64,000 nucleotides of DNA from Bisporella sp. PMI_857 (taxonomy: Eukaryota > Ascomycota > Leotiomycetes > Helotiales > Helotiaceae): positions 62,001 to 126,000 of the forward strand of contig JAJSPD010000052.1 of assembly GCA_021307315.1 (NCBI GenBank). Direction: 5' to 3'. A program made the position numbers and the translations under genes. Under the pieces are notes generated by a model. That model made no database searches. It was not told where the DNA came from and worked only from the letters and a program-made list of their open reading frames with translations. Shown here in pieces: positions 12,673-23,642 of this stretch; the stretch's first letter is position 1, and every line of letters begins with the position of its first letter.

Positions 12673-13740
12673 AGTGAATGTTTGACAGGTACCAGAAAAA
12701 TAAACACTTGAAGGATCAACAAGCAAAAGGATAAGCCGCGAGACTGCGACAAGATATGATCCCGACATGTAGCTCCATAATTCTCAACATTAGTGACAAG
12801 GGGGGACTCAGACTTGAATAGATCTCACCAATTTTATCTGGAAAGTAAAGTATAGTGGTCCAAGTCTGTGTGATGCTAACAGCAAGGAGCCCTTGCTTAG
12901 ACCTCGTATGGGTAATGAAGTAGAAATCCTTGTTGCTTAGCAACCACTCCATCTTCGACACCCCTGAAGGCACGGCATACGAAGCAAAATAGCCCTTGGA
13001 AAAACACACGAAATCAAAGTTCCATTTTCTTATCCACCCATAACACGCCCCCAATTTGCTCCAGCTATTGGCAAACCCAATCGAATGTGAATGTGCGATT
13101 GGAGCATTCTTGATACCATGATCGTGTCATTCCATTCTGATTCGCGTGGACTTTGCAATTGACGAATCATCGCTGCCTATTCTTCCCTTCCAGTGGGCTC
13201 CTGCAATTGGGTTAGCGATAGGGGCTGAGAAAATTGGTGTCTAGTGTTCCTGCCCTCATCCCGGCACGCACGAATTGCCATATGTTCTCTCTTCCTCTTC
13301 TTTTGAACTCTACTTCGTCTCATTTCATCCTATCTCAAAAATTCAAACTGTCCGCAGCCATTCTGCCTCAATCGAGAAGGTGCGCTCGCATTGAAACTCA
13401 TCAAAGAATTGACACTGCTGGCAGGTGACCCACCACAACCCACTTCCGCTTCCATCTTCTATATTTAAGGGATCATCGGTAACTGGGAGGCCTGGAATAT
13501 CACACATTTTCTTGAAAACCATGTGCCGTGTTCAAATATATAATATCCCCCTCTGGCTAGCCACTTTTATTACGAATCACTTAGTGGCGGAAAGCAACGA
13601 CAGTTGACCGTTTTATAGTTGACAAAACCTCACCTCAGTCGCTGCAGTCTTCGACCTACTCCTACCTTGCTTCACCGACCACACATTTTCTCACCGATTC
13701 TTTTAAAACTACTTTGCCATCCCAACCACCATCGTCCGCA
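12673..13740. other. Intergenic between divergent genes
   Basis: This lies between the minus-strand insulysin copy and the plus-strand SWIRM relic and would hold both promoters. No gene is supported. The minus-strand frame at 12716-13054 reads hydrophobic but has no family resemblance. Confidence 0.5.
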
Positions 13741-14719
13741 ATGAACACAATCAATTCAGAATCTAATCGCTCCTCCATTATGGAACGCAAGAAGCCCCTC
13801 GACATTAAGAGCCCTATGTGCCGCCGGAGCCAACGCTCCACAACACATTCGGTCGCACGCTATCACCAGAAACCATGAGTGCAAAATTAATGCCAGCGGT
13901 ATCGATCCTGAGAATGCCACTACCATACACTGATTCCCGGGGCCCACCATCTTCACAATCCCCGCTGTCCACAGGCAATAGGGCGCAGGCAACACAACAG
14001 GTAGTTGATGGTCATATTGCCGCGAGGGACAAGAATCATTTTGGACAAGTATCACTTCCACGAAAAGCAGAATACGAACTCGCTCTCGGGTTTCAATTCC
14101 AGCTGATGAAAAGATTCACTGCAAACCATCACCAATAGTATAAAAGAGAGGGGTGCAATTGCTAGAGGACAGAGCGCTGCAGTATGGCGGAAAAAGTTGC
14201 ACCAATATCGCGCCTGCATCTGGACTTAATGCCCCCCAGACCGCCGCGGACTTACACTCAGGCCTCAAATAACCGTCCTACGCTATGGTTAACGGTGGAA
14301 GCTACGGTGGAAGCTCCTGAAAGCTACGGTGAAAGTCAAGGCAAGCCGCAAAGACAGCGTCTACAACTCCATTCCAGACTTCTGCCCACCACTCCATAGT
14401 CTTCTCAAGCAACATAATTCGTTCAAGGTGAAGTGGAGAGGCGCCGTAATCAACCTTGATGACGACCCTAATGCTCATCTGCTTCACGAAGGCGAGAAAG
14501 CGCTTGCTGCTTCTCTTCACCTGGGCTGTGCAACATATCTCACCTCAAAGCGTCGCATATTTGTCAGTTGATTGGAACGCCTGAAACGTGGAAAGGAGTT
14601 TCGAAAGACCGATTCTCAACAGACTTGCAAAATCAAATGCCAATAAGGCTAGCAGGCTCTGGGAGGCTTTCGAAAAAGGTGGGTGGCTCAATCCGTATTG
14701 GATGGACAAGTATCTGTAA
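13741..14719 (+). pseudogene. SWIRM-domain protein relic (FUN19-like)
   Basis: The C-terminus is a SWIRM domain, a small helical DNA/nucleosome-binding module of chromatin proteins. Visible hallmarks are IPDFCPPLHSLLKQHNSFKV, then DDDPNAHLLHEGEKALAASL, then ATYLTSKRRIF (all 14329-14571), GKEFRKTDSQQTCKI (14590-14635) and, in a third frame, ASRLWEAFEKGGWLNPYWMD (about 14647-14707), ending at TAA 14717. A TGA follows KRRIFVS where relatives continue with an arginine, consistent with CGA to TGA. The upstream parts (13741-13860, 13818-14138, 14184-14340) lie in several frames. At least one premature stop and several frameshifts make it non-functional as read. The C-terminal position of the domain fits fungal SWIRM/FUN19-type proteins. 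Confidence 0.8.
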
Positions 14720-15904
14720 GGGACTACCCATTAATCAGCTTTCTAAGTAGATTGACATGAGGTGGATTGTTGGGATAGGTCTACTTGTGATTTCATTTGC
14801 GAGTCCTTGGAGTTTGCGAACCATCTCCAACATACGATACTTTCATTTTCATCTTGTTAAAGAAGTTGTTTACAGCATTGCAACAGTTATTTGCATCACT
14901 ATCCAGACAACACTTTTCTTTTGTCACTATCTGGATTGGGTAACTGGTCGAGACGAAAAAGGGCAATTCATGTAGTCTTCTACAGGGTGACATTTTTTTC
15001 TTGTTGCATTGCATTGGGTCATCTGATATCCAGAGCCCGCCTAGCTCCACTTATATGACCGCCTTCGTTAGGGACGTTGATTAGTCTGATTAAGATTCCT
15101 TGTATTGCATTTGGTTACAGGAGAGAGTGTAATGGTTGGCATTCTATTCTTTATGGAAGGAGGAGCTCGGGGAGCAAACACATAGAGTCTGGTTATACAT
15201 ATCGTGATATCAATATATCAACGTTTTTCAGATATTGTCGATTTTTCATATATTTGTCCTCAGTACAAGACTACAAGTATACACCTCCAACTGCCCGTCC
15301 CTCTCACAGATTCCCAGTCATCCTTGGCACGAACGGCTTCTGCCTACCCATCTGATCTCTTCTCGGTACCACAAGCCGGCTAGAGGCAAAGCCTATTATC
15401 CCAACAATTCTTTGTCCCACACCCGCGTTCAGCCGAATTATCAAATAACTATCGAAGCATAAACCCCTCTAGCGCAACCATGTATAGGCAACCATCAAGC
15501 CATCGGCTTTCACCGCCTCAATAACCGTTCCCACCAAACACGACCAATAAAGGCCATATCGTCTCCCCGGCTCCTCGCATTGCCTTATCCTCATTGTCGG
15601 ACCCTGATCTGCTATCAATTTATGGCCAGTACCCCGCCACAAGCGAGCCCCTGAATCGCGGGGTCATCATCGTCCTCAAAGCCAACCAAGTATTTTTAGT
15701 GCCACAGCACGTTGTGGAACTTAGACTGTTATGGCGTTCACCGGCATTGAAATGGGAAACCTTGATTCACTCTAAATCATACAAAACGAGTATTATATAG
15801 ATAATCTAGAATACGACGAAACTCTTTCGTGTTGTGAATCATGTGACTGGTCACATGACCTGTTATCCGAAATAGATTTGATCTCCTCATTTTGATATTT
15901 TGAA
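14720..15904. other. Intergenic, no gene seen
   Basis: Open frames are short and without family resemblance. No repeat was noticed. Confidence 0.5.
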
Positions 15905-16792
15905 ATGCCCTTTGCAGGGGAATTCATTTTCAACTCGATTGAAGCCCTATTAGAGTGGAAGGGTGGAGAGGACCGCTGGCTCGAGAAGCGACCTAATCGT
16001 GGCATGCCGCTAGCCACCGAAGTCCCGGCGGGCCTAGCAATCTCCCGTTTGGACCGTCACCACATCGAGCCTACCAAGAACACCTGTCTTGCAGATTCGG
16101 ATGCCATCATCAGCGTTGACGCGATTGAAACTCAGCATAATCTGAACTTTCCTCTACCAGTGACGGAGGCCACAGTCAGTGAACCGGACGCTGTAGCAAG
16201 CTCAATGTACTTTCTACCTTCGGCTTCAAAATTATTACATCAAAAATCAGCGGATTGCCTCCTCAGTAACCCGTAGCCTTCGAGTTCAAACAAAAAGACA
16301 TTCAGCTTCGCTTTACACGAACAAGCGTCAACGGATCAAGTCCAGCCCATGATTGATGTGCAGTATAACTCCAAGATTCAAATGGCTTTGGAGAGCATGG
16401 CGAACTTCGTCATATCATGTAGGAATATGATCAGAAAAGAGAGAAAGTCTGCAATGACGAAACAAGCAGATGATGCAGATGCCTCTAATTTACTAGAGAA
16501 AGGAGACCCGAATAACATTGGGCACAAGACGCAAGAGGAGCAGATGCTCAGATCTCAGTGTAGGATTATACAAGCGGATGCGAAGTACCAGACTATGAGT
16601 GTTCCAAGGAGGAGAAGAGAAAGCGCCGCGGGGAATCCCTACGACAGGTTGGATTCAAAACTTGCGCTGCTTCAAAGTGCAATCGAGAATTCTGCTCATC
16701 AGATTCTCCGTAGCGGTACCATTGAGACTAAGACCCTGACCAAACGATTTACGGCAATCATAGAGGAAGCCCGAGGTATTGCATCGGGATAG
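15905..16792 (+). pseudogene. Unnamed coiled-coil family, copy 1, one in-frame TAG
   Basis: A single frame runs from ATG 15905 to TAG 16792 and is broken only by TAG at 16274-16276. The part after the stop continues without loss (NKKTFSFALHEQAST, then DVQYNSKIQMALESMANFV, RNMIRKERKSAM) and ends with a predicted coiled coil around LDSKLALLQSAIENSAHQIL. The same order occurs in the broken paralogue at 29998-31183: KRKTGSFTLGES, TVYYDSAVQTTFVELVKFI, RNAMRKGKMQA, and FDELDKGLEWSQGQCERAAHQLLRDG. The family is unnamed to me; relatives I would expect are conserved fungal proteins of unknown function. If translation restarts at ATG 16349, a 147-residue C-terminal protein is possible. Confidence 0.6.
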
Positions 16793-17860
16793 GTATATTC
16801 AGTGTGCCCACTAGAGTTCTCTAACACTAACTTTCAAACAATGGTTTCCATACATATACTAGGAGAGCCTATTGATGGTTGGATTAGCATTTGTATTATA
16901 GTATAGTATAGTAAAGATGATATCCCACCAGTGGAAACAAGCCCCTTCTCCTCTCACTGGTGCATGTAATTCGGTCAGTCGATCTGCGGCATCTTCTCTA
17001 GAATTTGATATATTTACAGCCAAATCTACTATTCGGACTCACTTGTCAGCTTGCCTGGGATCGCCCATACACGCCGTCATCATGCAACCCCATACATTTT
17101 TGGCGCTACTCCTGCATATTGGGCAACCAGATCCGAATCTACGCTTGGCTTTGGAGCGCATATCTCATACTACTTCCACATTTTAGTCTTCAATACGCTG
17201 TTCAGCGCTGCTGACACGGGGTTATCACACAACCTGCTGTACACTGTACCAGCCGTCGAACTATCGCATAGGGTGGCTAGCTTCGAATCTTGGTTTGATT
17301 GCCAAGTACGCTAATGATCGGAGACGAATGTATCTGGGGTTCGAGGGATGCTTGAGCCCCTGCCGATGTTCTTGTCACATCCCTCAGCAAGAACACGAGG
17401 AGAATTGGTGGCACCCTATATCATATCTAAAAGCAGCGAGAAGCTAGCATAAGTGGGTGTATGGAATTCAAATCCGAAAAGGAAACACTGCCCTGGAACA
17501 CTATGTGATAAATTCTAGTCAAGACCCCCTGGATTTTCCAGAATCTAGAAACAGTGATCGGGGGACGTGTTCCGCTCTTGACTTCTCCGGTTCTTTCTCA
17601 ATCGCCTCAAGGTATTCCTACTACGAAACTCAACACGCGCGAAGTATTGGAGTAATTGGAATGGTGAGCGCAATCGTATCACGAATCCTATCTGGCACTG
17701 ACTTTCTCAAGCGCTTGCCTACTGCGGCGGACGTCGGCTCTGGAAGATACTGTATCAGGATCTAGGTCGATCTAGAAGCAGATCTATAATCTACGACAAT
17801 ACCAGGAAATTCAGCATCTCCGCCTGGTGTTTTGCCCAGTCCGACTCGCACATAATCTCC
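16793..17860. other. Intergenic, no gene seen
   Basis: This holds the presumed promoter of the DUF3295 gene downstream. Open frames are short and overlapping, and I cannot support a gene. Confidence 0.5.
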
Positions 17861-19300
17861 ATGGCAGCACAATCTCCCTCAATCATCGAGCAGACAGTTG
17901 ACAACCATGCCTTCAACTTTAGATGCGTTAGTTTTGATGGTCGGTATGGATTGACATACAAGCGTAAGGTTGAGAACCCTTTCAGCATACGGACAGGTGA
18001 GGTCAAGATGAGGAAACTGGCTGTATTAAGAACTAACTGCTCTATAGCGTTCTCTAGGGGCACAGAGTCACTTAAATATGGCCAACGATTAGAGAGTACG
18101 AGCTGGAGTTACGATCCAAGCCCAGGAGCCAACGTAGCCACATCAGCAATATCGATATGTCCGCAAATCTCTGAAGGTCACTACGCTTCCGGCATTTCTG
18201 AGTTGTCCGGTGTCGTAGACTCACTCCTCAATAAAAAAGCATGCAAATTCGACTTTGGTAGCGCTTCGTCCGGACAGAACTTGGTCAATACTCGAAGTCG
18301 CGGCTTAGAGATGCCAGACGATCTTGTTATCGCGATTCGGGAGAAGAAGCAGTTGGTCACAATTTCTGCAACTCCAAAACTCGAACTTGTAGAATCACGA
18401 GATTCACACAACACCGTCGACTCCGTGATCCCAGATTCCGCATCCGGTTGGTCTGCAAAAGCGCCGTCTTCCCAGTCCTCAGCTGCTAGTGGCACCTCGA
18501 AAAGTATTACTACTCTTGTTGTCAGGGGGTTTTCGCCTGGGAATACTATTCAGCAACAACCAAAGAAGCAATCTTTATTCAAAGAAGAGGCCGCCACCAG
18601 GACGGTTCGAAGGGTTATCCAAGAGAACCAGCCTTTTGACGACGACGTATTCGAGACCGATGAGGAAGACATTGATGAGAGCGCTATCGATGACGATGAT
18701 GATTCTTCCGACTGGGAAGACTCTAATGAGGACAGCGATAACGTTGGCATCGACGAGAAAACATTTTTCCAACGTGTTGATTCAAGACCACGGCTCGCTT
18801 CATGCCGATCCTTACTTACCGTTGCCCTTCACCAAAATGACCGCACCAATGGTTTGACGAATCAAGCTGTGCGGGCATCTAGGTCAACACCCGCCCAGCA
18901 ACGGTCTCGCGCATCATCACCGAACGGACCATCTTTGGCCCCGTTTCCAGATTCAGGCGAAGCACCTCTCACAATGAAAAAGTCACCACTCAAAGCAATT
19001 GCCGAGGTACCACGAACCTCACCTCATCTAATTCCTCACTCACCTACCACCACTCGACGAAATATGCTCGCTACCGAACTGACTGTCAGCCTGCGTCAAC
19101 ACCTCCTTTGGGAACAGCAACAAAAGTTCCAGACAGTGAATGCCGTTCTCAAGCGAAGGCGCATAGCACGTGACGTTACAAGCTTGAAGCAATATCCCGA
19201 GATGAGCTACATGCGCAAAGACGCAAACGAAATAAAAACCTCGTATTGGAACCAGTACTTTAGCCAGCGTATAGGCGATTACAACTCCGAGGGGTGGTGA
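17861..19300 (+). CDS. DUF3295 domain protein
   Basis: An uninterrupted 479-codon frame. The C-terminal half is a clear DUF3295 region: an acidic block (DESAIDDDDDSSDWEDSNED, about residues 273-292), then FFQRVDSRPRLASCRSLLTV, a Ser/Pro-rich linker, and the conserved tail TTRRNMLATELTVSLRQHLL followed by YWNQYFSQRIGDYNSEGW at the very C-terminus. Proteins of this kind are fungal, often carry an N-terminal DUF1752 segment, and are thought to act in nutrient-linked transcription regulation; that role is family knowledge, not visible here. The N-terminal part keeps only a weak trace of the usual segment (GTESLKYGQRLESTSWS), so this may be a diverged paralogue or may lack a 5' exon. Codon structure is intact. 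Confidence 0.75.
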   Translation: MAAQSPSIIEQTVDNHAFNFRCVSFDGRYGLTYKRKVENPFSIRTGEVKMRKLAVLRTNCSIAFSRGTESLKYGQRLESTSWSYDPSPGANVATSAISICPQISEGHYASGISELSGVVDSLLNKKACKFDFGSASSGQNLVNTRSRGLEMPDDLVIAIREKKQLVTISATPKLELVESRDSHNTVDSVIPDSASGWSAKAPSSQSSAASGTSKSITTLVVRGFSPGNTIQQQPKKQSLFKEEAATRTVRRVIQENQPFDDDVFETDEEDIDESAIDDDDDSSDWEDSNEDSDNVGIDEKTFFQRVDSRPRLASCRSLLTVALHQNDRTNGLTNQAVRASRSTPAQQRSRASSPNGPSLAPFPDSGEAPLTMKKSPLKAIAEVPRTSPHLIPHSPTTTRRNMLATELTVSLRQHLLWEQQQKFQTVNAVLKRRRIARDVTSLKQYPEMSYMRKDANEIKTSYWNQYFSQRIGDYNSEGW

Positions 19301-20789
19301 ATTGTATGTCGCTCTCAAACAAAATTACATACGCCAGATGACGCCGTATTTATAATACGGAATGTGAATATCAGCTAGACAAGTGAGAGAAGGACGAAAA
19401 AAACTACGCTGGGATCAAATTTTTTGTCACTGCTTGGGTGAAAACCACTCTAGCAGTTGGTGGTCCATGAATCCTTTTGAGTATACGTTGAAGGCTTAGA
19501 GCTCGATGGCGGGAAAGTCATAAATTTTTGGTTAGAGTCTAGTTGCTGATGTCGTAGAGTACCGTACATAATAACATTTGAATTGGGAATAGTCTGTACA
19601 TGTAAAGTAGCTAGGCTATAGCCTGCAACTTAAGGAGGAAATTAAGCAACGTGCAAGCCCTTCTCATCGACCTTTGCCTAGAATTAAAATAAAGTAGCTT
19701 TCGGTGTCAAATATCAGACCCCGTCGACTAAACACTACAGCGCCATCAAAAGCCATCACCAGGGGTCGTGCCACATAGGGTTTATCTCGTCATAGACTCA
19801 CAGCATCATATTTAGATGACACAGGATATGAGCGGAGAGAGCTTGATTGGATCCGTAATCTCCCTGCCATATGTGAAATGAGGATGCTTCCAGCTATTGA
19901 TCTGTAGATGTCAGCAGTGCCCATTTCCATGAACTAGGAATACAAACCGCCTGCCTGCTCCCAAACTGAATTTTAGTCTCAGAGCATCCCGCTCCATAAC
20001 ATGGCAAAATGAGAAATGTAGACAAGAAAAATTCGGTCTTCCAGCGGTTACGTCTTTTTTTGCAAATCAGACTCCCATTTCGCCAAGAGTGCTTCGAATA
20101 TGTAGTCTAGTTGCCTTTCCATTACTACAGGCACTGACATATCACCGTCACATGGAGCTCCCCCTACATACAGATTTAGCATCCTTAAATGCTCATTACC
20201 AGATATAGGCCGTCCGTTAATTAGCATTTTAAGAGCAACATAGAGCTTAAATCCAAAATATATGGTTAGCCGCTATAATTGTGTCAGCAAAACACTAGTC
20301 CTACATCAATCAATTTCCAAGCTGATTCAAATATCAGCGGTTTCCTCTAGTCCATTGCAAGCTTTCGGTACAAATGCTGGTATGTTCTGCCAAACGTAAG
20401 GCTCTAAATCAAGATCCAGAAATTATTTTGTCAAGCTCCAAGTTGTCTTTTCTATCTCATATGCATTTGGTCCTGGACCCTGCCAAAAAGTTTGTGTTGG
20501 ATAGGTGGTTTGAGATCTGGAGCGAATTTATAGCACTTAACCTCTACCGGATGCCCATCAGATCATGTCGTAATGTGACGATTATAGATTCTTCCGGCTT
20601 GTCGTGAGGAACATCCACCACTTTTAGATTATATTCGCCTCTCAGATTTAAAAAGCCATTAAACAGGAAACGAACTTGTAGTCATGGAACGCACATTTGT
20701 CAAACGTTAGCACATCTTTAAGACGGACTCTGATGTACTGCTCAGGAGGAATTCATTTCGATGTGCATCGAATGCAATAAATCAGGGCC
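19301..20789. other. Intergenic, no gene seen
   Basis: Frequent stops in all frames. The plus-strand frame at 20374-20607 (77 codons) has no recognisable content. It may include the 3' region of the DUF3295 gene. Confidence 0.5.
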
Positions 20790-21420
20790 TTCACACTGGT
20801 GAGTCAATTAGCAAGCGATCATTACAGAAGGAGGTATTGAACAAACCTTTTTCTCTAAGCCCCAGCATATGGCATATGGAATGATTCTCGTCTCCTCTTC
20901 TTTTTAGCTTCCTTGGTGTCTTACCTTCGACGCGCTGTTGTTCCCATTGCCAAGCTAATGTCATCAATTGAAGAACCAACTTCTTGCTCTGACCTGAACG
21001 GTTAGCAGCGCAATTGCTCGAAGCGACTTCACAATGGGTATGATGAACTTGTCCCGATACTTGTACAAAAAGTCCGCATGCTTGACTAAGAAGGAGAAGA
21101 CGGTAGTTATCTGCTGGACGTGCTGCTTTTCTTCCGTAAGGACTCGGTGAGGAGTACCCGCCCACATTGGACTTCGATCATCTAGTACTGCATTGCGCAT
21201 GTTGGAGAGATTATAGCAATGACCTCTAAGGCTTGCGTCACTAATGCCCGACCCGCGTCCTGGTTCATCTTCAGGAGTGAAAGATAGACCTGTTGGACGA
21301 AATTGGCTGGAGTCTCGTGATGTGCAATGCAATAACCAATTACAACATAAGCCGCATGTTTGTTGATGACATCCTCCAGGCGAATATAGGTCCAGCCAAA
21401 ACTTTATGATGTCTTTCTTG
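20790..21420 (-). pseudogene. tra1: Tra1/TRRAP fragment, frameshifted
   Basis: The minus strand encodes a short internal piece of Tra1, the very large HEAT-repeat PI3K-related scaffold of the SAGA and NuA4 acetyltransferases. In one frame (about 21410-21195) it reads [20 protein letters not shown] and [20 protein letters not shown], ending in a stop. In a second frame (about 21190-21000) it reads RSPMWAGTPHRVLTEEKQHV and FSFLVKHADFLYKYRDKFI. In a third it reads KKLVLQLMTLAWQWEQQRVE followed by GKTP. Tra1 is about 3,700-3,900 residues; only about 170 are represented, with at least two frame changes and no flanking homology. It is therefore a dispersed gene fragment. Confidence 0.8.
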
Positions 21421-21437
21421 CATCCTGCAGAACTTGA

Positions 21438-21497
21438 ACTATGGTGTTGATCCTCCTGACGATCTGGACTATGGTGTTGATCCTTCTGATGATCTGG
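21438..21497. repeat. Two tandem 30-bp units
   Basis: The unit starting ACTATGGTGTTGATCC is present twice back to back (21438-21467 and 21468-21497) with three or so differences. It sits at the upstream end of the Tra1 fragment, and further GATCAACA-like pieces follow. Confidence 0.75.
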
Positions 21498-22003
21498 ACT
21501 AAGATAAATAGGATCAACAGAAATATCTGTTGATCTCCATAAAAAAATGACAAATACCACGGACAAATGACAAACCCCATAATCTAATTCGTATATCGTC
21601 TAGTCGATCAAGTGGGCGTCCAGCTGATCAATTGGATTAGTCCATATCATGAACTGGACGACTTGACAAGCACCATACTACAGGTCGCGACTAAGAGCGT
21701 TAAGTGATACACGACACCAAATCATCAATAAGATAATGCAACATACAGTCATAAGGACTTCTGACTCGTTTATACCGGAAATAAGACGAAGAGGTTGTGC
21801 AAAAGATGAGGCGGCGTCTCGCTTGCGCTGGCTACCAGCCGCCTGTTTTGGTGCCAGTATCTTTACAGCCTCGCCGCGCAGCGCTGTAGCACCATATCAT
21901 TGTGCTGGCAAGAAAACGCCTTGCAGAGGGCTTAGCGGGAGGCTTAGCTTAGGAAGGGGTTTTCCTGTTGCGACTTTTGTTGGGTTTAAACGCCCGATTG
22001 CCT

Positions 22004-22009
22004 TATAAA
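22004..22009 (+). promoter_or_regulatory. TATA box candidate
   Basis: TATAAA about 156 bp before the ATG at 22165, in a stretch with no other such motif nearby. The ATG itself has a favourable context (CCGCCACAATGG), so both fit a genuine expressed gene start. Confidence 0.45.
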
Positions 22010-22164
22010 TGTGAGGCCAATTCCTTCCTCTCATTTTTCGTCTCTTCTCTTCGACATAATACCCAAGAGCCACGTTCATCATTGAGGGTCTGTTCATACT
22101 TTGGACCGTCGCAATCAATTCATAGGCAGTCGCTTCACCAGTTCTCAGCAAACCAACCGCCACA

Positions 22165-23559
22165 ATGGGAAACCTTTGCGAGAAGGAAAGCAATCCGGAG
22201 GACCGCACCGATCTCGCCAGATACCAGGGCGGCATTAACACACCAGTGCCTACGGACAGCAGGAAACCGGCTTGCGCGAGCACTTGGAACTTTAAACTAG
22301 CGTCAGCACCTTATGATGATCCCCAGGCCAAGACGATCCCCTATGGGCAGCTTGAGTACGCTGGGACGATCATCGAGGCTCTCAAAGAGGCCGAGAAGCT
22401 TATCGATGTTCGAAGTTCCATTTACTGGGACACTGTCGTCTACCCCGACGAGAACCACCGGAATCCCATCAAGATTCAGAACGGCATTAGACTCCTGGGC
22501 TGGATCATCCAGGCGCCTTTGCTGGCCCTCGGCGCTAATAACGAATTAGGATTCATGGGCTACTCAAACCCCTCAATGGACTCCTACAGTCCGAGGAAGT
22601 CTCTGCTGCCGAATTCTTGAACAAGCTATGGGCTCAGAAAATGCCCGCGATATCCTCAATGAGTTCGCAGACCAGAGAAAGGTGCCAGATCTTCTCAAGA
22701 AAAAACTTACGGACGTCGAGGGGAAGGAGAAAGGCACATTGGAAGAGGAACTCAAAAAGATTATGACAGAAACTGCCTATGTGCACCAAAGAATGCCGAC
22801 CATGTTAGCCTTAATTCGGCACGAGAAGGCTAAATATTTCGAGCTCTGGAACTGCCCGGAAGAAGACTGGTCGCTGGAGAAGTCCCTCGCTCTCTTTCTT
22901 GAAGCGAGGGGCGACAATGAAAAGCAGAAAAGGGTCAGCAGTAATTTCAGCTTCGCGCTTGCGACAAACATCCGGAAGCAAGTTCAAAGGTATAACGCCC
23001 GCAAGGGTAACATCAATCAGACGGTCAACAAGAGGCGATTGGTTTTTATCGTAGGAGGAAACAGCCCCGACCGCAGCGAATATGATGTCATCAAGGGGAT
23101 CATAAAAAATGAGGTCAAGGATGGAAGCGACGAATTTTCAGTGGTCGTTATTGAAGTCATCAATGGCGACAAATCCGAGTCAACAAGCCGTCAGCAAGAA
23201 CTTGACGATGCGAACAAAGGCCTCGCGGATATGTACGAATACATCCCGGTCAACATCAACAAGCTCTTCATGGGTGGGCCAGGTGGGCTTTTGGTTGCAA
23301 AGATCTACGGCAGTCACAATAAGAGCCTTGATAACAAGACGGCGAAAAGAGATGCCTTCTATGGCAATAACGATGTATTCGGCTTTGCGAAGGAAGGGAC
23401 ACTGTTTTTGCCTACTATCGCATATATTCGGGATAAGTGGGAAACAGATACTAAGGTGGTGTGTTTGACCAAGTCGAGACAGTCCCAAGCGAGGCAATTC
23501 TGAGTTACCTCTCCAGAGATGGGCAATGTTGGCCAGATCCAAAGGCTCAGCATTGATCC
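22165..23559 (+). pseudogene. Unrecognised protein with MGNLC lipidation-type N-terminus, three frame changes
   Basis: The start MGNLCEKES has Gly2 for N-myristoylation and Cys5 for palmitoylation, suggesting a membrane-tethered cytosolic protein. The coding sequence then runs through all three frames. Frame 1 goes to about 22550 (ending LLALGANNELG). Frame 3 covers about 22551-22630 (HGLLKPLNGLLQSEEVSAAE then FLNKLWAQ). Frame 2 runs to about 23455 (ARDILNEFADQRKVPDLLKK, VFIVGGNSPDRSEYDVI, NKLFMGGPGGLLVAKIYG). Frame 1 then resumes to TGA near 23559 (VFDQVETVPSEAILSYLSRD). No plausible intron donors lie at the breaks. Each change equals loss of one base. It may be a young pseudogene or carry sequencing or assembly errors. 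I do not recognise the family. Confidence 0.55.
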
Positions 23560-23642
23560 TTTCGACAGCCCCACCGGGATTGTGGTGAAGTCTTATAAAG
23601 AATGTAAACAAGAACATACTCATCCAAGTAATCGAACCCAAA

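Noticed and set aside
12716..13054. Hydrophobic minus-strand frame just upstream of insulysin copy 2, which could extend its N-terminus
   Set aside because: The family start fits ATG 12672-12661 well; the extension has no counterpart that I know in M16 peptidases and overlaps the promoter.
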